From contig JAZREJ010000012.1 of assembly GCA_045660745.1 (NCBI GenBank), positions 1 through 55,326 on the forward strand: DNA of 55,326 bases, in the 5' to 3' direction. Both the position numbers and the translations under genes were made by a program. Every line of letters starts with the position of its first letter. Position 1 is the first letter of the stretch. Origin of the DNA: RGIG6353 sp045660745. GTDB lineage: Bacteria; Bacillota; Clostridia; Oscillospirales; SIG627. The notes under the pieces were generated by a model. It had not been told where the DNA came from. It was given only the letters and a program-made list of their open reading frames with translations, and did no database searches. Below, one piece after another: positions 8,133 through 16,065 of this stretch.

Positions 8133-9404
8133 TTATTTTACAGTTTTTTGTACTATCATGTTTGTCATACCTATACCATTGCAAATACCTCCACCATTTC
8201 TGGTCAATACGATTCTTAGCTCAGAAATTCCCGTGACGTTAATTTCAACACCAAAGGCTTTTGTCGAATTATCCTTAATGCTGTAATTTTCATACAAGGG
8301 CTTACCGTCTCCGTATATTATCACAGTCATTTCTTGCGTATCGTTACTTTTTGAACGGCTGAAGATCGTCGCTGTGAATCTGTTATAATCGTTATTTAGA
8401 TTGTATGAGATATCTGTATCGTGCCATATCATCCAACTGTCGTAACCCGTCCAAAAACACTTGGAGTAATCGTTTCCGTAAATGTCACTGTCTGTGTCAT
8501 AAGACGAAGCAGATCCTTTAAGCTTTTTCATGTCATAAAGATTTATAGGTGCAAATGAATCGTAATATGTCTTTTTTGAATTAAGCTCTTCATTGTCTTT
8601 ATAATGCTGTAATCCCGCGTTTATAATACTTAGTGCCTGTGCATAATCCGTTTCAGGGTTTACAAAAACTTTTTCTGATTCAGAAATTGTGTTTTTTATG
8701 TAGGTCTTTTCGTATGTTGTTATTTTCGATAGTATTTCATCGTCATTGGGAATCAAAGCGCTTAATTCTTTAAGCTTTGATATTGCATCGGTGAAATTGT
8801 TATTTTCAACAAGAGCCGCCGTAGAAGAAAACACTTCTTCCTTGATGTTGCTTATACATCTTTTAATTGCGTCTTGAGCCGATGAATAATCAGAATCCTC
8901 TTTAATTACTTTTTGGTATTCTGATATTGCGTCTGAATAATTTTTCAAATTTTCCAATTCACAACCAGATTTATAAGAAACCTTTGACAATAAAGCGGTT
9001 TCTATGCTTATTTTCTTTTCTTGGTAGCTGTCAATTGAAAAGTCGGTATCTGACATCACCCTGTCGATCGTTGTTAAAAGCTTATCCGAATCCGATAAAC
9101 CTTTAGTACCGTTTAATATATCAGAGTATAAAGAATCCAATAAATTAAGTATCTCTTGCTCTGAGTCATATTCATGAGAATAGTTTCCAAATATTTCTGT
9201 ATTGTAGTATTCAACAGCTTTAAGATATTCTCCGCTTTTTATAAGATTTATAAAGTCATTTATCTGAGAATCTGTTTCAGGGGGTCCTTGGAAAATAATA
9301 TTTCCGTTTTCTATATCCGATGGCATAAAATTGTTTTTGCTTTTTTCACAGGAAACAAGTAGCAAAATGCATATAAAAAATATAATTGCAATAGTTTTTT
9401 TCAT
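8133..9404 (-). CDS. Lipoprotein with TPR-like helices and a C-terminal NPCBM carbohydrate-binding domain
   Basis: The 423-residue product begins with a lipoprotein signal peptide (LLLVSC, Cys19). Residues about 110-290 are helical repeats resembling TPR units (YSDAISEYQKVIKEDSDYSSA; FTDAISKLKELSALIPND). The last 120 residues look like the NPCBM/NEW2 domain (WMIWHDTDISYNL, FTATIFSRS, VIIYGDGKPLYENYSI, VTGISELRIVL), a module linked to glycan binding. The protein should be anchored outside the cell membrane. The composition is AT-rich compared with neighbours. A strong promoter lies about 75 bp upstream, with an XRE regulator divergent from it. No catalytic domain was recognised. Confidence 0.8.
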   Translation of the reverse strand: MKKTIAIIFFICILLLVSCEKSKNNFMPSDIENGNIIFQGPPETDSQINDFINLIKSGEYLKAVEYYNTEIFGNYSHEYDSEQEILNLLDSLYSDILNGTKGLSDSDKLLTTIDRVMSDTDFSIDSYQEKKISIETALLSKVSYKSGCELENLKNYSDAISEYQKVIKEDSDYSSAQDAIKRCISNIKEEVFSSTAALVENNNFTDAISKLKELSALIPNDDEILSKITTYEKTYIKNTISESEKVFVNPETDYAQALSIINAGLQHYKDNEELNSKKTYYDSFAPINLYDMKKLKGSASSYDTDSDIYGNDYSKCFWTGYDSWMIWHDTDISYNLNNDYNRFTATIFSRSKSNDTQEMTVIIYGDGKPLYENYSIKDNSTKAFGVEINVTGISELRIVLTRNGGGICNGIGMTNMIVQKTVK

Positions 9405-9477
9405 GTCAATTTCCTTTCTTTGAAATCTCTATACTTTTTGGAACTAAATGATATTCGACATATTCCAACTAAATTCT

Positions 9478-9506
9478 ATTATACGATGTGTTGGTTCATT
9501 TGTCAA
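9478..9506 (-). promoter_or_regulatory. Consensus promoter for the lipoprotein/zinc-ribbon operon
   Basis: Minus strand: TTGACA, 17-bp spacer, TATAAT. Both hexamers match the sigma70 consensus exactly. Confidence 0.85.
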
Positions 9507-9532
9507 GTGATTTGTTACATCATTTTATGAAT

Positions 9533-9556
9533 CATCAATTCCTATTATAATTGATG
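9533..9556. promoter_or_regulatory. Inverted repeat over the XRE gene -10 region, likely operator
   Basis: CATCAATT and AATTGATG are perfect 8-bp arms separated by CCTATTAT. The sequence TATTATAATTG inside it provides a -10 element for the plus-strand regulator 25 bp downstream. Such an arrangement is typical of self-repression by an XRE protein. The regulator's binding here is inferred. Confidence 0.5.
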
Positions 9557-9580
9557 TAAGAGGTTGAAAGGGGATAGAAA

Positions 9581-9925
9581 ATGGGAAGCGATAACAAATT
9601 GAATGCGGTAATAGGCGAACGAATCCGAGAACAGCGCAGAATAAAGCATGTGACAAGAGAGGCTCTGGCTGAACGCATCGACGTGTCATCAAGATTTCTT
9701 GCAAGTCTTGAATGGGGGCAGGTTGGGGCTTCTTTATCAACTTTGAAAAAAATTTGCCTTGTTCTCGGTGTAAGCGCAGATTATTTGCTTGATATAACAA
9801 AGAATTATGATTCATTTGACGAAATAAAAAGCATGCTTAGTCAGCTTCCGAAGGAGTATTTAGACAATATTTGTGATATAATAACGATTTTTTGCAGTGC
9901 TGTTAATCGAGATACTACCAAATAA
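9581..9925 (+). CDS. XRE-family HTH transcriptional regulator
   Basis: A 114-residue protein with a Cro/C1-type helix-turn-helix in residues 10-68 (GERIREQRRIKHVTREALAE; SSRFLASLEWGQVGASLSTL; LGVSADYLLDI) and a short C-terminal tail that may mediate dimerisation. It is divergent from the lipoprotein operon, with both promoters in a 176-bp gap. AAAGGGG precedes the ATG by about 6 nt. It is the plus-strand member of the repeat-bounded island and probably controls the two genes beside it. Confidence 0.9.
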   Translation: MGSDNKLNAVIGERIREQRRIKHVTREALAERIDVSSRFLASLEWGQVGASLSTLKKICLVLGVSADYLLDITKNYDSFDEIKSMLSQLPKEYLDNICDIITIFCSAVNRDTTK

Positions 9926-10031
9926 AAAAAGGAGCGCTCTTTTCGGGAGCGCCCCTTTTGGGTTTATGAGGTTTGTCTTGAGAATTGTCAGCACAGTCGA
10001 GCTTTACATTTAGTTGCCCGAGGCGACATTT
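9926..10031. repeat. 81-bp direct repeat, copy B (9926-10006), with an appended terminator-like module
   Basis: Bases 9926-10006 are identical to 7384-7464. Immediately after comes ATTTAGTTGCCCGAGGCGAC, a small GTTGCC/GGCGAC hairpin module also found at 26055-26078 and, inverted, at 28303-28335. The first hairpin ends the XRE gene, whose stop codon directly precedes it, and can also stop the minus-strand SLH gene transcript. Confidence 0.9.
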
Positions 10032-10033
10032 TA

Positions 10034-11557
10034 TCAGTTAATGTTAAGTGAATAATCGGATGCGCCGTGATAGTAGCACACCTGAACGACGTAGGTCTCT
10101 CCCGCCTTGAGGTTGTTTACGACTGCTTTCGTGTTTTGGACGTTTGACTCATTCCAAAGAGCTTCGCCCTTTGAGTTGTAAACCACAAGAGAAACCTTAG
10201 CGTTTTCGCTGACACCAGAGAGGGTGAAGGTATGGCTTGATTTTGACGCGACAAAGCCGTAGGTATTTGTCTGGCAGTTGTACTCAATGCTGTCGTTGAC
10301 CCTTATAAGGTCCTCGGCGTAGAAGGGGGTCTTGTAAAGACCTATCTTCAAGGTGTAGCTTGAAAGGTCGGTGTACTGTCTTACCTGTACAGTGTAGGTT
10401 TTGCCTTCTGTGAGATACTCAAGCGGAAGTGCGGTATTTCCTGTGACACCACTGTTCCATATCTTCTCACCCTTATCGTTGAGAACGATAAGCTCTACCT
10501 TGGCGCCGTTCTTCAAGCCTTCGATGCTCACGGCATAGTTGCCGTTTATCTTCGGTACAAATCCATAGTAGTTTATCTGTCCCGAATACTCAAGGCTGTC
10601 CTTTATAACGTTATAATTTCTTGCGTCCACTGCAGGCTTTTGGCATCCTACCTTCAGGGTGTAGCTAACGTTACCGATGTACTGACCAACCTTTACCGTG
10701 TAGGTCTTACCCTTTTCAAGGTATTCAAGAGATGCGCCCTCGTTTGCAAAGCCTCTGTAATGCCAAAGATTCTTGCCCGCACCGTCCACTACCGAAAACT
10801 CAACGTATGAGTCCTTGACAATTCCGCTGAGCTCGAATCTGTAGGCACCGCTGACAGAAGGAACGAATGTGTGAGTGTTTACCTGACCGCTCTTTGTAAG
10901 CGAGCCTGTGTAGGTCTTGAATTCGGCAGATTTGACGGTGAGAGTATCCTGAATTATGTCGGGTACAGACAGCACCTTACTGTCGCGAGCCTTGATGGCG
11001 TTGTATATCATAACGGCAACGTCTCCTCGTGTTGCCGCTTTACCCTTCGAGCCGGTGAGTCCGACGGTGATGCCGTTCGCCTTGGCAATTGCGATATAGG
11101 GCGCCGACCAGTCGAGTGCGTTCGGCATGAGACATCTGTCGAAATCCACGGTGCATACCGTCATTTTCAGTGCCTCTTCGTATTTTACGTTATCCTCGGG
11201 ACGGAATTTTCCGTCTCCGTCTCCGCCGATTATTCCCTCGTTTGCGGCATATGTGACATATCCGCTTGCCCAGTGGGATTTGGGGGTGTCGGTGAATTTG
11301 GTACTTGACGTGTCAAGCAACGTCTTACCAAGTACTCGGCAGACAATGGTTGCCATTTCGGCACGTGTTATATTCTTTTCGGCATGGTACTTTCCGTCCT
11401 CGTAGCCGTTGATGATGCCAAGCTCGGCAAGAGCCTTGGCACTCTCGGCATAGTACTCGTTGCCATTTATATCCTTAAAGCTTATGGCAAGCGCACCGAC
11501 GGATAAAGCAGACGTTATCAAAAGCACTGCGCAAAGCATTAAAACTATTCTTTTCAT
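10034..11557 (-). CDS. S-layer-homology (SLH) surface protein with three PPC-like repeats
   Basis: A 507-residue secreted protein. A signal peptide (LITSALSVGALA) is followed by three SLH motifs at about 26-75, 85-140 and 145-195 (ITRAEMATIVCRVLG; FTDTPKSHWASGYVTYAANE; ATRGDVAVMIYNAI), which normally bind pyruvylated cell-wall polymer. The remainder is three tandem beta-sandwich repeats of about 100 residues (each with ...YEFVP/TFVP..., a V.L.V.D..G..LW core, and L..G.TY.V.V.QY), resembling bacterial pre-peptidase C-terminal domains. No enzyme domain is present, so it is probably an adhesive or structural surface protein. It starts 27 bp after the FAD oxidoreductase gene. Confidence 0.88.
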   Translation of the reverse strand: MKRIVLMLCAVLLITSALSVGALAISFKDINGNEYYAESAKALAELGIINGYEDGKYHAEKNITRAEMATIVCRVLGKTLLDTSSTKFTDTPKSHWASGYVTYAANEGIIGGDGDGKFRPEDNVKYEEALKMTVCTVDFDRCLMPNALDWSAPYIAIAKANGITVGLTGSKGKAATRGDVAVMIYNAIKARDSKVLSVPDIIQDTLTVKSAEFKTYTGSLTKSGQVNTHTFVPSVSGAYRFELSGIVKDSYVEFSVVDGAGKNLWHYRGFANEGASLEYLEKGKTYTVKVGQYIGNVSYTLKVGCQKPAVDARNYNVIKDSLEYSGQINYYGFVPKINGNYAVSIEGLKNGAKVELIVLNDKGEKIWNSGVTGNTALPLEYLTEGKTYTVQVRQYTDLSSYTLKIGLYKTPFYAEDLIRVNDSIEYNCQTNTYGFVASKSSHTFTLSGVSENAKVSLVVYNSKGEALWNESNVQNTKAVVNNLKAGETYVVQVCYYHGASDYSLNIN

Positions 11558-11584
11558 GTGAGTCTCCTTGAATTAAAACTTTTG

Positions 11585-12952
11585 TCAGGAATTTGCGATA
11601 TCGCGTGCGACGAATACACCTGACGCCGAGGCATGGGAGAGGGAGTGGGTAACTCCACTGCAATCTCCGATAACGTAAAGTCCGCGGTGACGCGTCTCAA
11701 GTCTCTCGGATATCTCGACCTCCATGTTGTAGAATTTTACCTCAACTCCGTAAAGGAGAGTATCGTCGTTTGCTGTGCCGGGAGCGACCTTATCAAGAGC
11801 ATATATCATCTCGATAATGCCGTCCAGTATTCTTTTCGGCATAACAAGGCTGAGGTCACCCGGAGTTGCTTTGAGGGTGGGAGTGATAAAGGCTTCTTCT
11901 ATTCTCTTATGGTTGCTTCGCTGACCTCTCACAAGGTCTCCGAAGCGCTGAACGATAACACCGCCGCCCAGCATATTGGAGAGTCGCGCAATACTCTCGC
12001 CGTAGCCGTTGGAGTCCTTGAAGGGCTCGGAGAAGTGCTTTGACACGAGAAGCGCAAAGTTTGTGTTTTCGGTCTGAAGCGCGGGATCCTCGTAGCTGTG
12101 GCCGTTTACCGTTACAATACCGTTGGTATTTTCGTTAACGACAGCTCCCTTCGGGTTCATACAGAAGGTGCGCACAAGGTCCTGAAACTTCTCGGTGCGG
12201 TAGACTATCTTACTCTCGTAAAGCTTGTCGGTTATGTGGGAGAATACCTCTGCCGGAAGCTCTACTCTCACGCCGATATCAACTCGGTTGGAGCGGGTGG
12301 GGATATCAAGGTCACGGCAGACCGATTCCATCCACTTGCTTCCGCTTCGTCCTGCGGAAATGATGCATTTTTCAGAAGTGAATTCGCCCTTTTCGGTCTC
12401 AACGGCAAATCCGCCGTCTATCTTCTTTATGGTGCTTACAGGGGTATTGAAGAAAAACTCTACCGTGTCATTGAGCTTTGAGTAGATGTTACCGAGCACC
12501 TTGTAATTTATGTCGGTGCCAAGATGCCTTACCGATGCGTCAAGCAGATGAAGACCGTTTTGCATACACAGCTTCTTGAACTCGGAATTTGCCGTGGTGT
12601 AGAGCTTTGTGCCGGCACCTCCGTGCTCAAGGTTTATCTTATCCACGTACTGCATAAGCTCAAGCGCCTCGGCTTTGCCTATATACTCGTGGAGGGTGCC
12701 TCCGAATTGATTTGTAATGTTGTACTTCCCGTCCGAGAAAGCGCCCGCACCGCCGAAGCCGTTCATTATCGCACAGGTTTTACAGTTTATACAGGAGGTT
12801 ATCTTCTTTCCGTCAATGGGGCAGTGGCGTTTTTCAAGGCTGTTACCCGCCTCAAATACGGCAACCTTGAGATGGGGAGCGGTTTTCTGAAGCTCATATG
12901 CCGAGAATATACCGCCGGGACCTGCGCCTATTATAATTACGTCGTAATTCAT
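11585..12952 (-). CDS. FAD-dependent oxidoreductase of the COG2509 type
   Basis: The 455-residue protein has an N-terminal FAD-binding Rossmann motif (IIIGAGPGGIFSAYEL), a Cys cluster (CPIDGKKITSCINCKTC, residues about 43-62), NGFGGAGAFSDGKYN, and a C-terminal FAD contact (GLYVIGDCSGVTHSLSHAS). This is the pattern of the uncharacterised FAD-dependent dehydrogenase family COG2509. The conserved cysteines suggest a redox or metal-binding role. The substrate is unknown. It lies 8 bp after metA and so falls under the same leader control. Confidence 0.85.
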   Translation of the reverse strand: MNYDVIIIGAGPGGIFSAYELQKTAPHLKVAVFEAGNSLEKRHCPIDGKKITSCINCKTCAIMNGFGGAGAFSDGKYNITNQFGGTLHEYIGKAEALELMQYVDKINLEHGGAGTKLYTTANSEFKKLCMQNGLHLLDASVRHLGTDINYKVLGNIYSKLNDTVEFFFNTPVSTIKKIDGGFAVETEKGEFTSEKCIISAGRSGSKWMESVCRDLDIPTRSNRVDIGVRVELPAEVFSHITDKLYESKIVYRTEKFQDLVRTFCMNPKGAVVNENTNGIVTVNGHSYEDPALQTENTNFALLVSKHFSEPFKDSNGYGESIARLSNMLGGGVIVQRFGDLVRGQRSNHKRIEEAFITPTLKATPGDLSLVMPKRILDGIIEMIYALDKVAPGTANDDTLLYGVEVKFYNMEVEISERLETRHRGLYVIGDCSGVTHSLSHASASGVFVARDIANS

Positions 12953-12960
12953 GTTTTACC

Positions 12961-13875
12961 TCAAATCTGTGAAATATCGTAGGGAGTGCTCTGATATACG
13001 AAATAATTGAGCCAGTTTGAAAAGAGAAGGTTTGCGCTTGCACGCCAGGTAACAAGCGGAGCCTTTGTGTCATCGTTGTCGGGATAGTAGTTTGCGGGTA
13101 CCTTTATGGGAAGCCCCGCATTCTTGTCCCTCAGATATTCGCTCTCAAGGGTGAGTGCGTCATATTCCGAGTGACCCGTAACAAATACCTGACGTCCGCC
13201 CTCGGTCATAGCGCAGTAAAGCCCCGCATCGGGACTTGTTGACAGTATCTTGAGCTCGGGCACTTCCTGAACCTTCTTGATGTCGACAGTGGTATGCCTT
13301 GAATGGGGAACGTAGAAAACGTCGTCAAAGCCTCTGAAAAGAATGGAGCTCTTGTGATCCACCGTGTGAGGAAAAACTCCGAATAGCTTTTCGGGAAGCG
13401 GATCCTTATTAACACCGAAGTGATAGTAGAGTCCCGCCTGAGCGCCCCAGCAGATGTGGAAGGTGGAGGTGACGTGAGTTTTTGTCCATTCCATTATCTG
13501 GCAAAGCTCTTGCCAATAGTCGACCTCTTCAAACTCCATCTTCTCAACGGGCGCACCCGTGATTATCATGCCGTCGAACTTGCGGTCCCTTATCTCGTCA
13601 AAGGTCTTGTAGAAGGCAAGCAGATGCTCGGCTGAGGTGTTTTTCGATTTATGGGAGGAGGTCTGCAAGAATTCGAGCTTTACTTGGAGAGGCGTGTTTC
13701 CGAGAAGCCTTGCAAACTGAGTTTCGGTGACAATCTTTGTGGGCATGAGATTGAGAAGCAGTATCTCAAGCGGACGGATGTCCTGAGTGAGAGCACGCTT
13801 TTCTGTCATGACGAATATATTTTCCTCAATGAGCGTTTTTGTTGCGGGTAGTGAATCGGGAATTTTGATTGGCAT
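12961..13875 (-). CDS. metA: Homoserine O-acyltransferase, predicted acetyl-CoA-dependent (MetA fold)
   Basis: Activates homoserine for methionine synthesis. The 304-residue protein aligns along the MetA family: catalytic Cys142 (FHICWGAQAG), His235 and Glu237 (VTGHSEYD). Residue 111 is Glu (GAPVE), the residue shown in Bacillus MetA to favour acetyl-CoA, where E. coli has Gly and uses succinyl-CoA. I therefore predict O-acetylhomoserine as the product despite the family name. A GGAGG site lies before the ATG. A promoter, an 18-codon leader and a terminator precede the gene, so expression appears to be attenuated. Confidence 0.93.
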   Translation of the reverse strand: MPIKIPDSLPATKTLIEENIFVMTEKRALTQDIRPLEILLLNLMPTKIVTETQFARLLGNTPLQVKLEFLQTSSHKSKNTSAEHLLAFYKTFDEIRDRKFDGMIITGAPVEKMEFEEVDYWQELCQIMEWTKTHVTSTFHICWGAQAGLYYHFGVNKDPLPEKLFGVFPHTVDHKSSILFRGFDDVFYVPHSRHTTVDIKKVQEVPELKILSTSPDAGLYCAMTEGGRQVFVTGHSEYDALTLESEYLRDKNAGLPIKVPANYYPDNDDTKAPLVTWRASANLLFSNWLNYFVYQSTPYDISQI

Positions 13876-13895
13876 ATTATACCTCCGAAGAATTA

Positions 13896-13926
13896 AGACA
13901 AAAAATAACAGAGGGAACCCCCTCTG
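13896..13926 (-). terminator. Attenuator terminator between the leader ORF and metA
   Basis: Minus strand: CAGAGGG-GGTT-CCCTCTG followed by TTATTTTTTG, only 20 bp before the metA start. There is no minus-strand gene upstream that it could end, as 14121 onward is read on the plus strand; it must act between promoter and metA. Its 5' arm (GCAGAGGG, 13920-13927) can instead pair with CTCTTTGC (13948-13955) at the end of the leader ORF, an eight-base antiterminator using G-U pairs. Confidence 0.8.
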
Positions 13927-13941
13927 CTTGGCAAAAAGTTT

Positions 13942-13998
13942 TTATTTGCAAAGAGAGTGCGTCCCTATAAAATAGCCGTAACGGTACATTCGCTTCAT
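13942..13998 (-). CDS. Leader peptide of the metA operon (18 aa)
   Basis: A short frame starts at ATG 13998, 5 nt after a good ribosome site (AAAGGGGTG), and encodes MKRMYRYGYFIGTHSLCK before TAA. It sits between a consensus promoter and the attenuator hairpin. Its last codons contain CTCTTTGC, the strand able to open the terminator stem. A ribosome finishing the leader would cover that strand and allow termination, while stalling at the early codons (Met4, Arg, Tyr, Gly) would leave it free. Which aminoacyl-tRNA or ligand causes stalling is unclear, as there is no run of one codon. Confidence 0.7.
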   Translation of the reverse strand: MKRMYRYGYFIGTHSLCK

Positions 13999-14029
13999 AA
14001 AGACACCCCTTTCAAAATAATACAAGCTG

Positions 14030-14058
14030 ATTTTAGCACAGTTTTATTACTTTGTCAA
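14030..14058 (-). promoter_or_regulatory. Promoter of the metA leader and operon
   Basis: Minus strand: TTGACA, 17-bp spacer, TAAAAT. It lies about 30 bp before the leader-peptide start. Confidence 0.85.
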
Positions 14059-14064
14059 GAATGA

Positions 14065-14093
14065 TTGACTTTTAAGGCGTTTTGGTGTAGAAT
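14065..14093 (+). promoter_or_regulatory. Promoter of the LtaS-like gene, divergent from metA
   Basis: TTGACT, 17-bp spacer, TAGAAT, about 27 bp before the ATG at 14121. Confidence 0.75.
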
Positions 14094-14120
14094 TTAGAAA
14101 AATGTGTTGAAAGGACCCGT

Positions 14121-16010
14121 ATGAGAAAGATTTTAGATTACTTTAAAAATCCCTTTACCCGTCTTCCCGAAGGGTGTCTTTACGGCAAGGCAAGATGGCT
14201 TGACCTCGTTTTGCGTATCATAGGCTATATCGACCTTCTTTTGCTTCCTCTTTACGGGTATTTTACTCTTGAGTTTATCCATTATTCGTCAGTAGCAAAG
14301 TTCAAAAATTTTCTTGCTACCCGCACCCCCGTTGTGTATTTCGGAATATCGGTTATATATCTTCTCTTTTTCGCCATACTTCTTCTTTCAAAAAAAGGAT
14401 GGGTGGCAGGTGCCGTCTTTTCGGCGATAATTGCTGCGGCATCGGTTGCCAATTACTATAAGTACGTTTTAACGGGTGAGAATCTTTTCCCCTGGGATAT
14501 CGTCGCACAGGGCACGAATGCGGGGGAGGCGGCAGGCTTTATCTCATCTCCCTTCCCGTGGTGGGCGTGGGCGCTGATGGCGGGACTTATCATTGCAGTG
14601 GCTGTCCTGTTTTTCGCAAAGCCCGAGCTTCCCGTCAAGGCATACGTCAGACTCCCCGTCCTCGTTATTCTGGCAGTGATGTGTGCAGGACGCGTGAATA
14701 CTCCCGCCAAGGTGACAAAATTTCTAAATGAAAGGACTCTCTATCTTGAGGATATGGCTCTCCAGGAGTCAAATTATACCGCAAACGGCTTTACAGGTGC
14801 GTTTACCGTAAACCTTCTGTCAAGCCGTGTTACGCCACCTGAAAACTATTCTGAGTCGCTTATTGACGCTCTTCTTGAAAACTACCCCGCAACCGAGGCG
14901 ACGGAGGATTTTTCAAGCCCCGATATCATACTTATCCTTGCCGAAAGCTTCTGGGACGTAAGACTTCTTCCCGGAGTTGAGTTTTCTGTTGACCCACTTG
15001 CAAATTACGACGAGATAGTATCGCGCGAGAACACCGTCAGCGGCAGATTCTTTACCACCGCCTTCGGAGGAGGCACCGTTCGCCCCGAGTTTGAGGTGCT
15101 CACGGGTCTTACAGCCGACCGACTCCCCGCGGGCAGTATCCCGTGGCAGTATATCACGCGTGACACCGAAAGCTACGTGTCCCTTTATCACGATCTCGGC
15201 TACAAAACGGTGCTCATGCATCCGTACAACTCGAATTTCTATCAGAGAAAGCAAACCTATCCCTACATTGGCTTTGACGAGACCTATTTTGAGGACCGCT
15301 TCTACAATCATCCCGAAATAAGCGTGCAGATAGACGGCAAGCAGATTGCCGATGCGTCACTTTCCGAGCATATCATGTATTATCTTGACAGGTCGGAGGT
15401 GCCCGTGTTCTTATTCGGCATAAGCATGGAGAACCATCAGCCGTATACTAATAAATTCTCGACCCATACCGTCACCCTCACAAGCCCCGATATCGCCCCT
15501 GCGGTTTTATCCGACGTTGAGAATTATACTCAGGGCGTGTACCATGCAGACCTGTTTTTGAAGGAGCTTGTCGATTATATCGACTCACGCGAGAGGGATA
15601 CGGTGCTTGTGTGGTTTGGAGACCACCTTCCCACCCTCGGCGCAAGCTATGCCGCATACTCTCAATCGGGCATGATAGACTTAAACGTCATGACCCCCGA
15701 AATGAAAGAGGCGCTCCAGTCAACGCCATATCTTATCTATTCAAACTTTGAAATGAAGGATGACGCAATGGTGAGTGCGGGAGGCGAGGGCAACGATATC
15801 GCATCCTATAATCTTATGAATGCGCTTTCCACCCTTATCGGTTCCCCGAGGACCTCTCTTATGCACTTCCTTGAAGACTACTACAAGGTTTTCCCGTATT
15901 ATAATTCAAGACTCTTTCCGCCCTTCCCCGATGATATGTGGCACTTTGTCACCGCCCACGCGGCACTGACGTATGACAGAACGGTCGGCAAGAGATATTC
16001 CTTGAAATAA
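14121..16010 (+). CDS. LtaS-like sulfatase-superfamily membrane enzyme (lipoteichoic acid synthase family)
   Basis: A 629-residue membrane enzyme with about five N-terminal transmembrane helices (residues 30-190) and an extracellular alkaline-phosphatase-fold domain. Family residues are visible: metal ligand Glu275 (LILAESFWD), nucleophile Thr319 (FGGGTVRPEFEVLTG), and a late Asp-His pair in VLVWFGDHLPTLG. Such enzymes transfer glycerol phosphate from phosphatidylglycerol to polymers or glycolipids; members also modify other surface glycans, so the exact product is open. GAAAGGA precedes the ATG. It is monocistronic, ending at a strong terminator. Confidence 0.88.
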   Translation: MRKILDYFKNPFTRLPEGCLYGKARWLDLVLRIIGYIDLLLLPLYGYFTLEFIHYSSVAKFKNFLATRTPVVYFGISVIYLLFFAILLLSKKGWVAGAVFSAIIAAASVANYYKYVLTGENLFPWDIVAQGTNAGEAAGFISSPFPWWAWALMAGLIIAVAVLFFAKPELPVKAYVRLPVLVILAVMCAGRVNTPAKVTKFLNERTLYLEDMALQESNYTANGFTGAFTVNLLSSRVTPPENYSESLIDALLENYPATEATEDFSSPDIILILAESFWDVRLLPGVEFSVDPLANYDEIVSRENTVSGRFFTTAFGGGTVRPEFEVLTGLTADRLPAGSIPWQYITRDTESYVSLYHDLGYKTVLMHPYNSNFYQRKQTYPYIGFDETYFEDRFYNHPEISVQIDGKQIADASLSEHIMYYLDRSEVPVFLFGISMENHQPYTNKFSTHTVTLTSPDIAPAVLSDVENYTQGVYHADLFLKELVDYIDSRERDTVLVWFGDHLPTLGASYAAYSQSGMIDLNVMTPEMKEALQSTPYLIYSNFEMKDDAMVSAGGEGNDIASYNLMNALSTLIGSPRTSLMHFLEDYYKVFPYYNSRLFPPFPDDMWHFVTAHAALTYDRTVGKRYSLK

Positions 16011-16022
16011 GACTCATTGCAC

Positions 16023-16060
16023 AAAAAATCTCCCGAGCATTTTTGCTCGGGAGATTTTTT
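16023..16060. terminator. Bidirectional terminator between the LtaS-like gene and mscS
   Basis: A 13-bp stem (AATCTCCCGAGCA with its complement) has A-runs before and T-runs after. It lies between two converging genes and can serve both. Confidence 0.92.
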
Positions 16061-16065
16061 GTGTT

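Noticed and set aside
9533..9556. Toxin-antitoxin system formed by the XRE gene and its neighbours
   Set aside because: The divergent genes encode a large lipoprotein and a zinc-ribbon membrane protein, neither resembling a toxin; no small partner ORF lies beside the regulator.
13876..14058. SAM riboswitch upstream of metA
   Set aside because: The leader is too short and lacks the conserved SAM-I core; a short ORF and a single terminator are present instead.
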